From positions 2,631,001-2,695,000 of the forward strand of contig NZ_CP092473.1 in the NCBI RefSeq assembly GCF_014287515.2: a DNA stretch of 64,000 nt. Reading direction: 5' to 3'. Below are positions 28,075 to 35,900 of the stretch, one piece after another. Below the pieces are notes generated by a model that saw nothing but the letters and a program-made list of their open reading frames with translations, was not told the DNA's origin and ran no database searches. A program made the position numbers and the translations under genes. The stretch comes from Roseburia rectibacter (GTDB lineage Bacteria; Bacillota; Clostridia; Lachnospirales; Lachnospiraceae). Every line of letters begins with the position of its first letter. Position 1 is the first letter of the stretch.

Positions 28075-28532
28075 ACATTTTCGCTCCCTTCAAACTGCAG
28101 CATTCTTAGCGATTGCTCTGTGCAAAATACAATTTGATGCGTCGGATATTTAAATTTTACCAATTCCCAAAAAGCAGATTTTTTTATATTTCCTGCCATA
28201 TAGTCTTCTACATAATCCCATATCTGGTCATCAGCCATCGGTCCTTCCACAATATCATAATTATGCTCAATTCCTCTTCTACAATCCACAACAAATTGAA
28301 GCCACTCTTCCGTCATTTCCGAAAAAATTTTTGCTTTCTGAGATGATATATCCGAATATGAATATATATTTACAATAGATTCTCCACGTTTTGTTAATGC
28401 CCATCTTTTTGCCTGTTTCTTTATATTGGTACAATAAAATCCATATCCAAAATCTTTATAATGTCCATTAATCATAATTTTAGGTTCTGGAACCACAACA
28501 TTGCTGCCATGATATACAATTACTTTGTCCAT
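28071..28532 (-). CDS. DUF3990 protein (ADP-ribosyltransferase-like fold), copy A
   Basis: A 153-residue protein with the start VIVYHGSNVVV and the block KDFGYGFYCTNIKKQAKRWA. DUF3990 is grouped with ADP-ribosyltransferase folds; the YHG and GFYxT motifs resemble the H and Y positions of PARP-like enzymes. A later conserved core (MADDQIWDYVEDYMAG, KFKYPTHQIVFCTEQSLR) is almost shared with copy B at 31.2 kb. Whether it is catalytic is unknown; the third acidic catalytic residue cannot be assigned confidently. It forms an operon with the DUF3791-like gene. Confidence 0.72.
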   Translation of the reverse strand: MDKVIVYHGSNVVVPEPKIMINGHYKDFGYGFYCTNIKKQAKRWALTKRGESIVNIYSYSDISSQKAKIFSEMTEEWLQFVVDCRRGIEHNYDIVEGPMADDQIWDYVEDYMAGNIKKSAFWELVKFKYPTHQIVFCTEQSLRMLQFEGSENV

Positions 28533-28565
28533 TTATTTTCCCCCGTTACCATCATATATATATGT

Positions 28566-29534
28566 CTATGCAATATACTTCCGATGTGCTGTTTTTACAT
28601 TATTCTGATTTACGATTGCATACTGCATCGTCGTGTCTATCTGAGAATGTCCCAAAATTTTCTGTACCTGTTCAATCGGCATTCCCTTATCAATCGCCCT
28701 CGTTGCCATCGTTCGTCGGAACTTATGCGGATGTATTCTCTCCATGCTGATTTTTCTGCCAAGCTCACGCACCCGTATTTCCACGCCGCTGATTTTTAAT
28801 CTATCATACGGAGCATCTAAAGTTGTAAATAATGCCGGATTATCGTCATGGCGGCTATTGATATAATTTTGCAGATGCAGTTTTGCTTTTGCATCAAAAT
28901 AAACTCTGCGCTCCTTATCTCCTTTTCCGTAAACGATACATTCTCTTTCTTCAAAATCAATATCTGAGATATTCAATCTTACCAGCTCTCCGACACGAAT
29001 TCCGGTTGAATACAGAAGATCAATCATCGCTAAATTCCTCGCACATTCGCAGTTATCACGGAGTTTTTCAATCATTTCATCAGAAATCGTCTCTTTCACA
29101 GACTGTTTTGTTTTAATTTTATGTATTCGTCTCATAGGGCTTTTTAAAATATAATCCTCTTCCTCTAACCATGAAAAAAAGCTGGATATATTTCTACGCA
29201 CATTATCAACCGTAACCTTACTACAATTATTACGCTGCTGGTAATTTGCCAGATAACTTCGGATCTCATCGGTTGTCATTTTTCGAACCGGAACATCTAA
29301 AGTCGCAAGCAAATGTTCCACTGTCATTTTATAATATTGCAGCGTCCGCTCTGAACATCCTTCGATCTGCTTTGCATCTATAAACATTTTTAAATATGTC
29401 TCATTGGATGTCTGCTCTCTCTGCGGTGTTTCACTGGATAAGTTTTTAAGTAATACTTCCTGCAATTTTTTCATTTGCGCAATACTAAAAAAATCTGCCA
29501 TTTCATTTAATATGCATACTAATTTTTCATCCAT
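28566..29534 (-). CDS. Tyrosine recombinase / integrase
   Basis: About 322 residues. A SAM-like N-terminal DNA-binding domain (SERTLQYYKMTVEHLL, SYLANYQQRNNCSKVTVDNV) is followed by the catalytic domain with Arg in TGIRVGELVRL, HxxR in HPHKFRRTMAT, His in LGHSQIDTT and the nucleophile in TTMQYA. The ATG at 29534 has GAG eight bases upstream and lies inside a perfect inverted repeat; the longer start at 29564 is less likely. In several type I loci a tyrosine recombinase next to hsdS shuffles target-recognition domains, so it may have shaped this locus. It could equally be a general integrase for the island. Confidence 0.9.
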   Translation of the reverse strand: MDEKLVCILNEMADFFSIAQMKKLQEVLLKNLSSETPQREQTSNETYLKMFIDAKQIEGCSERTLQYYKMTVEHLLATLDVPVRKMTTDEIRSYLANYQQRNNCSKVTVDNVRRNISSFFSWLEEEDYILKSPMRRIHKIKTKQSVKETISDEMIEKLRDNCECARNLAMIDLLYSTGIRVGELVRLNISDIDFEERECIVYGKGDKERRVYFDAKAKLHLQNYINSRHDDNPALFTTLDAPYDRLKISGVEIRVRELGRKISMERIHPHKFRRTMATRAIDKGMPIEQVQKILGHSQIDTTMQYAIVNQNNVKTAHRKYIA

Positions 29535-29564
29535 GTTGGTACTCTTTTCCTTTCGTACCAACAT
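29533..29564. promoter_or_regulatory. 10-bp perfect inverted repeat over the recombinase start codon
   Basis: ATGTTGGTAC (29533-29542) and GTACCAACAT (29555-29564) are separated by 12 bases. The recombinase ATG falls inside the left arm. The shape could be a recombinase binding site, an operator or an RNA hairpin that hides the ribosome-binding site. Confidence 0.6.
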
Positions 29565-29626
29565 CCTGCGCCAACATCACTGTCAAAATTTAATTTATTA
29601 TTTACGTTTTTCAGACTTATAAAACA

Positions 29627-29657
29627 AACCTATGCAATTTAAGAAATTACACAGGTT
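29627..29657 (-). terminator. Likely terminator after the zeta-like gene
   Basis: An imperfect stem of about 12 pairs (AACCT...AGGTT outside, AATTT/AAATT inside, three-base loop) ends a few bases after the zeta-like stop codon and is followed on the minus strand by TTTGTTTTAT. Confidence 0.5.
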
Positions 29658-29662
29658 CTTTT

Positions 29663-30232
29663 CTACTGTAAACCAACTAATTTTTTTATTGTTTCCTCAC
29701 TCCAATTATTATTTTCCCATATAAAATACTCTGTTTTTCTTTTTTTAAAAATCCTATACGGGACAGATGTATTATCATAAATATGCATTATATCTGCAAC
29801 TTGAACTAATTCTGGAATAAGTTTTAACGCTTTCGAGTATCTGAAACGAATTTTATCTTCCGGTACCCCATGTCCACCTAACGCCTTTCTAGACTCCACA
29901 CGTAATATATTAACATTTACATCAGCAGTCAACACGTATATACATCGAATAAAATACCCTTTCTCTTTCGCTTTTTTCAATAATTCCAGATTTCTGTCCG
30001 TTGACATAACTGTTTCAAAAGTAAAGCTATTATGATTAACAATCGCCTGTTCTCTCATCTTTTCAGCCAATTGCACTGCTTCAAGATCAGAACAATAGTT
30101 TGTTCTTTTTATATCATCTGCATTAATATACGGTTCAATAACTTTTACCATCTTTGTAATAGTTGATTTTCCGCTACCATTAGGTCCTGCAAATACAATT
30201 ATTTCTGGAAACTTTTCCCTATACTGAGGCAT
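29663..30232 (-). CDS. Zeta-toxin-like P-loop kinase
   Basis: A 189-residue P-loop protein starting MPQYREKFPEIIVFAGPNGS, with Walker A GPNGSGKST and the zeta-type substrate loop FTFETVMS, followed by ESRKALGGHGVPEDKIRFRY with the arginines that line the phosphate pocket. Zeta toxins phosphorylate UDP-N-acetylglucosamine and poison wall synthesis; many chromosomal relatives of this type have unproven roles. AAGGAG lies five to six bases before 30232, so that start is preferred to 30247. It overlaps the small upstream gene by 14 bases, the organisation of an antitoxin-toxin operon. Confidence 0.85.
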   Translation of the reverse strand: MPQYREKFPEIIVFAGPNGSGKSTITKMVKVIEPYINADDIKRTNYCSDLEAVQLAEKMREQAIVNHNSFTFETVMSTDRNLELLKKAKEKGYFIRCIYVLTADVNVNILRVESRKALGGHGVPEDKIRFRYSKALKLIPELVQVADIMHIYDNTSVPYRIFKKRKTEYFIWENNNWSEETIKKLVGLQ

Positions 30233-30413
30233 ATTTTCTCCTTCCATCCGGATACTCTAAAAAAGCCGTCTTTTTTTCAACATCATAGCCTGCAATTGGA
30301 ACACCTTTTATTTTTTTTATCTCATTATCAATCCGAATAGCCTCTTTAAAACGCTCTGTTAATTCATCATCTGAAATTCCACACATAGAATCCAATTCAT
30401 TCATTTCTAACAT
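30219..30413 (-). CDS. Small protein upstream of the zeta-like kinase (antitoxin candidate)
   Basis: A 64-residue acidic-basic protein (ISDDELTERFKEAIRIDNE, then a beta-like VPIAGYDVEKKTAFLEYPDG). It has a good AAGGAG nine bases before the ATG and overlaps the kinase gene. It does not resemble the classical epsilon antitoxin by eye; size, position and overlap make it the likely partner (inference). Confidence 0.65.
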   Translation of the reverse strand: MLEMNELDSMCGISDDELTERFKEAIRIDNEIKKIKGVPIAGYDVEKKTAFLEYPDGRRKYASV

Positions 30414-30443
30414 CTTAACTGTCTCCTTCCTTCTGTCTATTCA

Positions 30444-30597
30444 TTATATGAAAGACATTGTTTTTCTGACATATCTCATAAAAAACTGTTTTATATCGTC
30501 TGATACCTGCTTTGATACCACTAGTTTCTTTCTATGTTTGCAGACAAAAATAATATGATGCTATCATAAATTCTTGTGTCTGTTTCTTGATTTCCAT
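30444..30597 (-). pseudogene. IS200/IS605-family TnpA fragment
   Basis: On the minus strand one frame reads HHIIFVCKHRKKLVVSK then DDIKQFFMRYVRK, matching the N-terminal strand and first helices of the Y1 transposase TnpA; a neighbouring frame starts MEIKKQTQEF and continues as YEICQKNN, so the gene is frameshifted. The HUH motif and catalytic tyrosine are absent. No complete insertion sequence is present. This fills the gap between the zeta operon and the second DUF3990 pair. Confidence 0.65.
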
Positions 30598-30697
30598 GTT
30601 CCTATAATGCATAGTATAACATTATCCTCTACTTTTAGCTACCTTAACTAAGGCACGTATTTCTGACAGCGTGCAAACGAAACTATTATTTATCAAA

Positions 30698-31159
30698 TTA
30701 AAGAATTGTATTTTCTATATAACACTCCAGTAAATAAGATGGATTTTCGTAATAAAGACTACTGTTATAATCATCAATTTTCGGACTTAGAAACGAATTA
30801 TATACTTTTATCAATGCATCCATTATATCTATTTGTTTTTCCTGTGCCACCTGTTTGATCAAACGTTTATATACTTTTGCAATATCCCAATGTGAGGGAA
30901 TCACGTATCTGCAATCTGCTACATTATCAAAGGTTCCATTCGGGATCTTCGCTTCTTCCACAAAATCTTCACATACCCTGTCAATATTGTCACAATGATA
31001 AATATCTGCCAGCTCATAGATTTTCTGCAGCCGTTCTTTGCCAAGCCAGTTTACAATATCAGCCCTCTTGTTTTTTGTTTTTCTTGCAATATAATCAATC
31101 AGACCACATACAAAAAATAAATCATTGTCCTTTTGATCTTCGCGCCCTTCTCCGATCAT
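30698..31159 (-). CDS. DUF3791-like partner protein, copy B
   Basis: A 153-residue paralogue of the protein at 27.6 kb: NDLFFVCGLIDYIARKTKNK, then IYELADIYHCDNIDRVCEDF in the first half, and WDIAKVYKRLIKQV, KIDDYNSSLYYENPSYLLEC in the second. The start codon overlaps the DUF3990 stop by one base (TAATG), again indicating coupling. Sequence identity between the copies is low in the first half and clearer in the second, so the duplication is not recent. Function unknown. Confidence 0.7.
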   Translation of the reverse strand: MIGEGREDQKDNDLFFVCGLIDYIARKTKNKRADIVNWLGKERLQKIYELADIYHCDNIDRVCEDFVEEAKIPNGTFDNVADCRYVIPSHWDIAKVYKRLIKQVAQEKQIDIMDALIKVYNSFLSPKIDDYNSSLYYENPSYLLECYIENTIL

Positions 31160-31623
31160 TACAGTGTTACCTCCTCGTAACCTCTATATTCCAGACATTT
31201 TAATGCCTCTTTCGTACAAAACGTGATTTGATGCGTTGGATATTTGAATTTTGCCAATACCCAGAATTGTTCTCTTGTAATCGTGCCATCCATATAGTCG
31301 GAAATATAGTTATAAATCTGGTCATCTGCCATTGCACCGATCACTATATCGTAATCGTGTACTTTCCCACTTCTGCACGAAATAATAAAATCCAGCCATT
31401 CATCCGTCATCTCACGAAATTCTTTGATGTTTAAATCCTGATTTAAACGCACATCATAAATCGACACAATTTTCGTATCATAACGTCTTGCCCACCTCTG
31501 CGCCTGCTCTTTTATGATCGTACAATAAAAACCAATGCCAAAGTCTTTTGTATTGCGTCCTATGCGGATTTCCGGGGTTTCAACAGGTGTATAACCACCA
31601 TGATAAACTGTCATTTTCGCCAT
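31159..31623 (-). CDS. DUF3990 protein (ADP-ribosyltransferase-like fold), copy B
   Basis: A 154-residue paralogue of copy A with MTVYHGGYTPV, KDFGIGFYCTIIKEQAQRWA and KFKYPTHQITFCTKEALK. The order of genes (DUF3990 then DUF3791-like) and the overlap mirror copy A. It lies 15 bases downstream of the hsdM-hsdS scar on the same strand, so it was probably once embedded among hsd genes. It may be a toxin-like modifier enzyme neutralised by its partner (inference only). Confidence 0.72.
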   Translation of the reverse strand: MAKMTVYHGGYTPVETPEIRIGRNTKDFGIGFYCTIIKEQAQRWARRYDTKIVSIYDVRLNQDLNIKEFREMTDEWLDFIISCRSGKVHDYDIVIGAMADDQIYNYISDYMDGTITREQFWVLAKFKYPTHQITFCTKEALKCLEYRGYEEVTL

Positions 31624-31638
31624 AGTATCTCTCCCCCT

Positions 31639-31818
31639 CTATCCAAAATATTTCTGCATCAGACTGTCAAATAATGTTTGGGTTTCATCAAGAGATTTTT
31701 GGACTTCAACTTTCAAATATGTAAACTGCTCTATGACATCTAACGGATTTGTAATTCCTCCTGTCCAGAATGTTTCCCATATTCTGTCTATTTTATTTCG
31801 TAATTCTCCGGTAATCAT
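31639..31818 (-). pseudogene. hsdM-hsdS deletion scar (59-residue fusion ORF)
   Basis: The first 35 residues ([20 protein letters not shown], then [15 protein letters not shown]) are the standard N-terminus of a type I methylase HsdM. The last 24 ([20 protein letters not shown], then KYFG and the stop) are the standard C-terminal tail of HsdS. The frame is continuous, so a deletion removed nearly all of hsdM and hsdS between these points. The ORF retains the original start and stop. It sits upstream of the DUF3990 copy B in the same direction. The tail is exactly what the remaining hsdS at 26.4 kb lacks. Confidence 0.85.
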
Positions 31819-31846
31819 ATGTTTCCTCCATCTTTATCTTTCCCTT

Positions 31847-32677
31847 CTACTCCGCCTCATGCATCTCCACTCCCGGCTTTGCCTCCACCGTATGTGTTGC
31901 CTCATAGAGTGACGCCGTCGGTGCGACCGGGCTCATGAGCACTTTTCCGGTTCCGCGGTACACATTGACGAGTCCTTCGCCGCTGACTGCCGAACCCACA
32001 AGCGTTTTCGTCGATCTCTCCACAGTAAATTCCAGACCGGAGGACCAGCAGACTGCAAGATTTCCATCAATTTTTAATTCATCATTGTCAAGTTCCACCT
32101 CAATCAGTTCTTCATACGGCACGTTACTCTCCAATGCTGCGACACCTTCCCCGACCAGACTTAAGTTGAAAAATCCTTCTTTGCCAAGCACGGTCGATGA
32201 GATTGTTTTCCGCGCCGTCAGCTTATTTTTTACGGTTCCGGAACAGGCATAAAATATGCCATCCTCGATCGTCATGCCCTTTTCACCCCAGGATCCGACA
32301 TCCACTAAGATCAGATATTTATAGGTAGGTTCTAACACCAGAATGCCGTTGCCGACGTATTCCGGTTTGACTGCTGTCTCCTTTGTGATCGCACCTTTGA
32401 CCATCTTGCCGACAAAATCACCGACTCCCTTGATCCCTGTGGTTGCTTTCACATGACCTGCCATCCACTGCATGCTGCCCGCCTGGATAATGGCAGACTC
32501 TTTTCCGTTTAGTTCAATAACGATCTGGCGTCTGCGGACACCCATTTTACTCATAAAGTACTCATTTCTCGCATTTTCCGGCGCAACGGAGGCGTCTGAC
32601 TGATACTCTAATACATGAAAATTTCCAAGACTGCTCACATATTTTCTTGCGTTGTTTTCTAAATTTTTTATATTCAT
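31847..32677 (-). CDS. AIM24 / TIGR00266-like family protein
   Basis: A 276-residue beta-rich cytoplasmic protein. The AIM24 pattern is visible in ESAIIQAGSMQWMAGHV, then GNGILVLEPTYKYLILVDV and the acidic-glycine end GEGLVNVYRGTGKVLMSPV. The family forms trimeric double-beta-helix barrels and has no established bacterial function. The start follows GGGAG in a diverged member of the repeated leader. It is preceded by a 250-base gap holding that leader and a palindromic element. Confidence 0.8.
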   Translation of the reverse strand: MNIKNLENNARKYVSSLGNFHVLEYQSDASVAPENARNEYFMSKMGVRRRQIVIELNGKESAIIQAGSMQWMAGHVKATTGIKGVGDFVGKMVKGAITKETAVKPEYVGNGILVLEPTYKYLILVDVGSWGEKGMTIEDGIFYACSGTVKNKLTARKTISSTVLGKEGFFNLSLVGEGVAALESNVPYEELIEVELDNDELKIDGNLAVCWSSGLEFTVERSTKTLVGSAVSGEGLVNVYRGTGKVLMSPVAPTASLYEATHTVEAKPGVEMHEAE

Positions 32678-32729
32678 TTAAACTCCCTTTCCTGCGCTGC
32701 TTTCTAATGAAAACAAGTTTTGCACACTG
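32678..32729 (-). repeat. Hairpin leader element, copy 3 (diverged, before AIM24)
   Basis: On the gene strand GTGTGCAAAACTTG, a short spacer and AGAAAGCAGCGCAGGAAAGG precede the ribosome-binding site. It aligns with the second half of the extended leaders at 56.5 and 60.0 kb (ACTTG ... GAAAGCAGCGCA), but the GTGTGAAAA hairpin is lost. Confidence 0.55.
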
Positions 32730-32827
32730 ATCTCCTATTCTTTCTTATCCGCTCCATTATAAAACAAACCGCTTTTCTGATTCAATCAATATCCGTATCA
32801 TGTTTAAATCTTCAGTTATAAAGTCGT

Positions 32828-32957
32828 TACTGTTCACTCGTACCTCGTTCCAGTAACGGATTTTGCCGATGCTTCGCATTCCAAATCGGCAAAATCTGCT
32901 GCCACCACTGTATCATACGGCATTTTCAGTTCAGAAAATGCCTGCCTGTGAACAGTA
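32828..32957. repeat. 130-bp nested palindromic element at the 3' end of the HAD-HelD gene
   Basis: Outer 10-bp inverted repeats (TACTGTTCAC at 32828-32837, its complement at 32948-32957) enclose two perfect hairpins: a 12-bp stem at 32859-32870/32885-32896 and a 9-bp stem at 32919-32927/32934-32942. The last nine codons and the stop of the upstream gene lie inside the right end. The form resembles a small non-autonomous mobile repeat or a folded RNA element. Confidence 0.7.
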
Positions 32958-35900
32958 GCGTAAAGTCAATGTTCTCTGGTAGATCTCAACCAATTTTTCA
33001 CGGTTCTTTTCGCTGATAAAATAATAATCGCTCTGACTCCCCTCTGCCATGATATAAGGTCCAAAAGTCCGTATCCCACAAAACAGCACAGTTCCTTTCG
33101 ATGCAATGGCAAGCCCGTATCCTTTCTCTGATAAAATAAGCGGCATTCTTAACTTTTTTCCACCATAGGAAATGTATTTTGCTTTTGCTGTCACATCCAT
33201 AAAATCAGCGGCAAGCAGTCCCTTTGCTTTCAAATGTTCGGACTTTTCCCATTCAAAAAATGTCCAGTTACATCCGCCTTCCTGAAACCTCGGTTCCTCC
33301 GCTTTTTCCGTAAGCAGTAACTGCTTTTTCTCATTGTAAAAGCAGACCGCACCATTATTTTTTGCAATGTGCACGGTAACTTTTTCCGTTGCAATTTCTA
33401 CCAGCATTTTGGATTCTTTTGCACTCCATGTAAATGCTGTATCCGCCTTTCCTTTCCATGCTGTATCGCCAATTTTTTCCGTGACACCCTTCACGAAACT
33501 GACCCGGATCACCTCCGGTGTGATCGGTGTGATGCGTAAAAGTCCGTACATACTGGAAAGTTCCACATAGCTTTTTGTCTTTTTGATCCATTTGATGACA
33601 AAATTGTTTCGGGAATGACCTTTGACACGGAGGATCGCATTGTCCGGTATCGCGCCAAATTCATATGGAGAGATAATGATTTCCTCCGTATGATTTTTTT
33701 CGTTTTTTCCAGAGTTGTCTGCTGCTTTTCTGACTGGCGCTGCCACAGCTCTCTTACAGGCAGATGCCATTTTCTGCCCTGTCAATATTTTTCCTCTTGC
33801 CGCAGCCTCATTCTCTTTCCCCTGCGTTTTAATGACAATGCGCTTCGGACCGATATACTCGCGCTCTGCCATATCCTTTGCGCCCTCGATCCTGCGCTGC
33901 TGTTCGATCTCTTTTTCCGTGTGCTGCACCCGTTCAAATTCCGCTGCTTTTGTCAAGGTTTCTGCCGCAAACTCTTTCATATGTTTTCCTTCCGGGACTT
34001 TGTCGGCAAGGATCCCGGTCAGCTTTCCACGGTGCAAAACCACAAGTTCATGCAGTGCGCGGGTCGCAGCCACATACAGAAGTTTGACATGCCCGTTATC
34101 CGACGGGTATTTTTCCTGTGTCGGATCAAACAGCAGCACAGCATCAAATTCAAGTCCTTTCGTGTAGGAGACAGGAAGCACCATGACGCCATCCCCGAAC
34201 TCGGCTTTTTCCAGATCTGATTCTGCAATTTTTACATATTTCTTTAGTTCTTCCGCAGCCTGTGCCGCTTCCGCCTCATCACGACAGATCACAGCGATCG
34301 TCTCATAACCGTCCTGCTGCCATTTTTTGATCGTGGTGACGGTATCTGCCAGCAATTGATTTTCATCCGGACATGCCACCGTCTGCACCGGATTTCCGTG
34401 ACGGATAATCGGCTCTACCGGATAAATGGAAAAATCTCCATGACGCAGAATTTCATTTGCAAACCCAGAAATTTCCACCGTGTTGCGGTAACTTTTCCTA
34501 AGAAGTCCGAACGCATCAAATGTCCCTGTCAAAATCAGTTTTTTCAACTCTTCCCAGTCGTTTAAACCATACTCAAAATGAATATTCTGGGATGTATCAC
34601 CCATGATCGTGTAAGTACAGTCATACAGACAGTAATGCAGGCATCTGTATGACATCATGCCAAAGTCCTGCGCCTCATCAATCACTACATGGCTCGCCTC
34701 ACGCACCGGATCCGTCTCTTTGATCCTCTTGTAAATATATGCAAGTGCCGCAAGATCATAGACATCAAACGAGTTTTCCGGCACATCGACTTCTTTTCCT
34801 GCCTCCTGCTGCGCAAGTAAAAATTCTCTGTAAAAAGTAAATACAGATTCTCTCCATTTTCCATCCCCAAAATAAGACGCGTACTTTTTGTCTAAAATCT
34901 TTTTCTCTTTTGGCGGAAAAGTCACGGACTTCCCGGAAACCTCATTTTCATATTTTGCATACAAAATCTCATTTAACATGAGTATCTTGCTCTGCATGGA
35001 AACTTTCGGATTATTTTTTAAATAACGTCCGATCTGCTCCTTTGATAACAGGAGATTTCCAGTCTTTTCCATATAAATGTCTTCTTTTGCGATCGACTGA
35101 TTCTCATAGTTCTGGCAGAATTTTTCTAAATCCAGAAACCACGCCGTGCCGCCCCTGATGCTGTTTTTTGCATCTGTCTTGTCGATATTGTGGTAAGAAA
35201 ACCGCGTCTCGCCCCAATCCTCATACAAAAGGCGGATGAAAAGCTGCTCCATCGTCATCTGACGGATTCCATACACATCAAGTTCCGGCAGAACACTTGT
35301 GATATAATTCAAAAGAATCCGGTTGCTTCCTATAATATAAAAGTCCTCCGGGCGGAAATCATCTTTATAATTATATAGAATATAGGAAATGCGGTGCATC
35401 GCCACCGTCGTTTTTCCGGAACCAGCGACACCCTGCACAATGATGTTTGTTTTCGGTGAACGGCGGATAATGAGGTTCTGCTCTTTCTGGATCGTCGCAA
35501 TGATCTCGCCCAAAACTGCCTTTTTATTTTTGGCAAGGTATTTTGTCAGCAGTTCATCGTTGGCGACCACATCCGAATCAAAGAAATCTTTTAACCGGTC
35601 ATTTTCAATCTCGTAAGTGCGCTTGCGTTTCAGATCAATCTCAAATGTTCCCTCAGAACTCACGGTATATTGGCACGTTCCCATCCTGCTCTCATAGTAT
35701 ACTGATGCGATCGGTGCTCTCCAGTCGAGCACAACCGGATCAGAGCTGCTGTCCGTGATGCCGACTCTTCCAATATAAAAAGTCTCATCCGCTTTCGCCT
35801 TTGGATCCCTGAAATCAATGCGCCCAAAATATGGCTTCTTACGTGCCTTTTCATAGCGCACCAGTTCCCGTTCTTCCTCTTTTAACCTCGCAGTCGCATT

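Noticed and set aside
30444..30597. A functional IS200/IS605 element
   Set aside because: Only a frameshifted N-terminal TnpA piece remains; no HUH motif, no tyrosine and no TnpB.
33615..34220. 201-residue plus-strand frame opposite the HelD part of the fusion gene
   Set aside because: Antisense shadow with phenylalanine/cysteine-rich composition typical of complementary frames; the minus frame has all helicase motifs.
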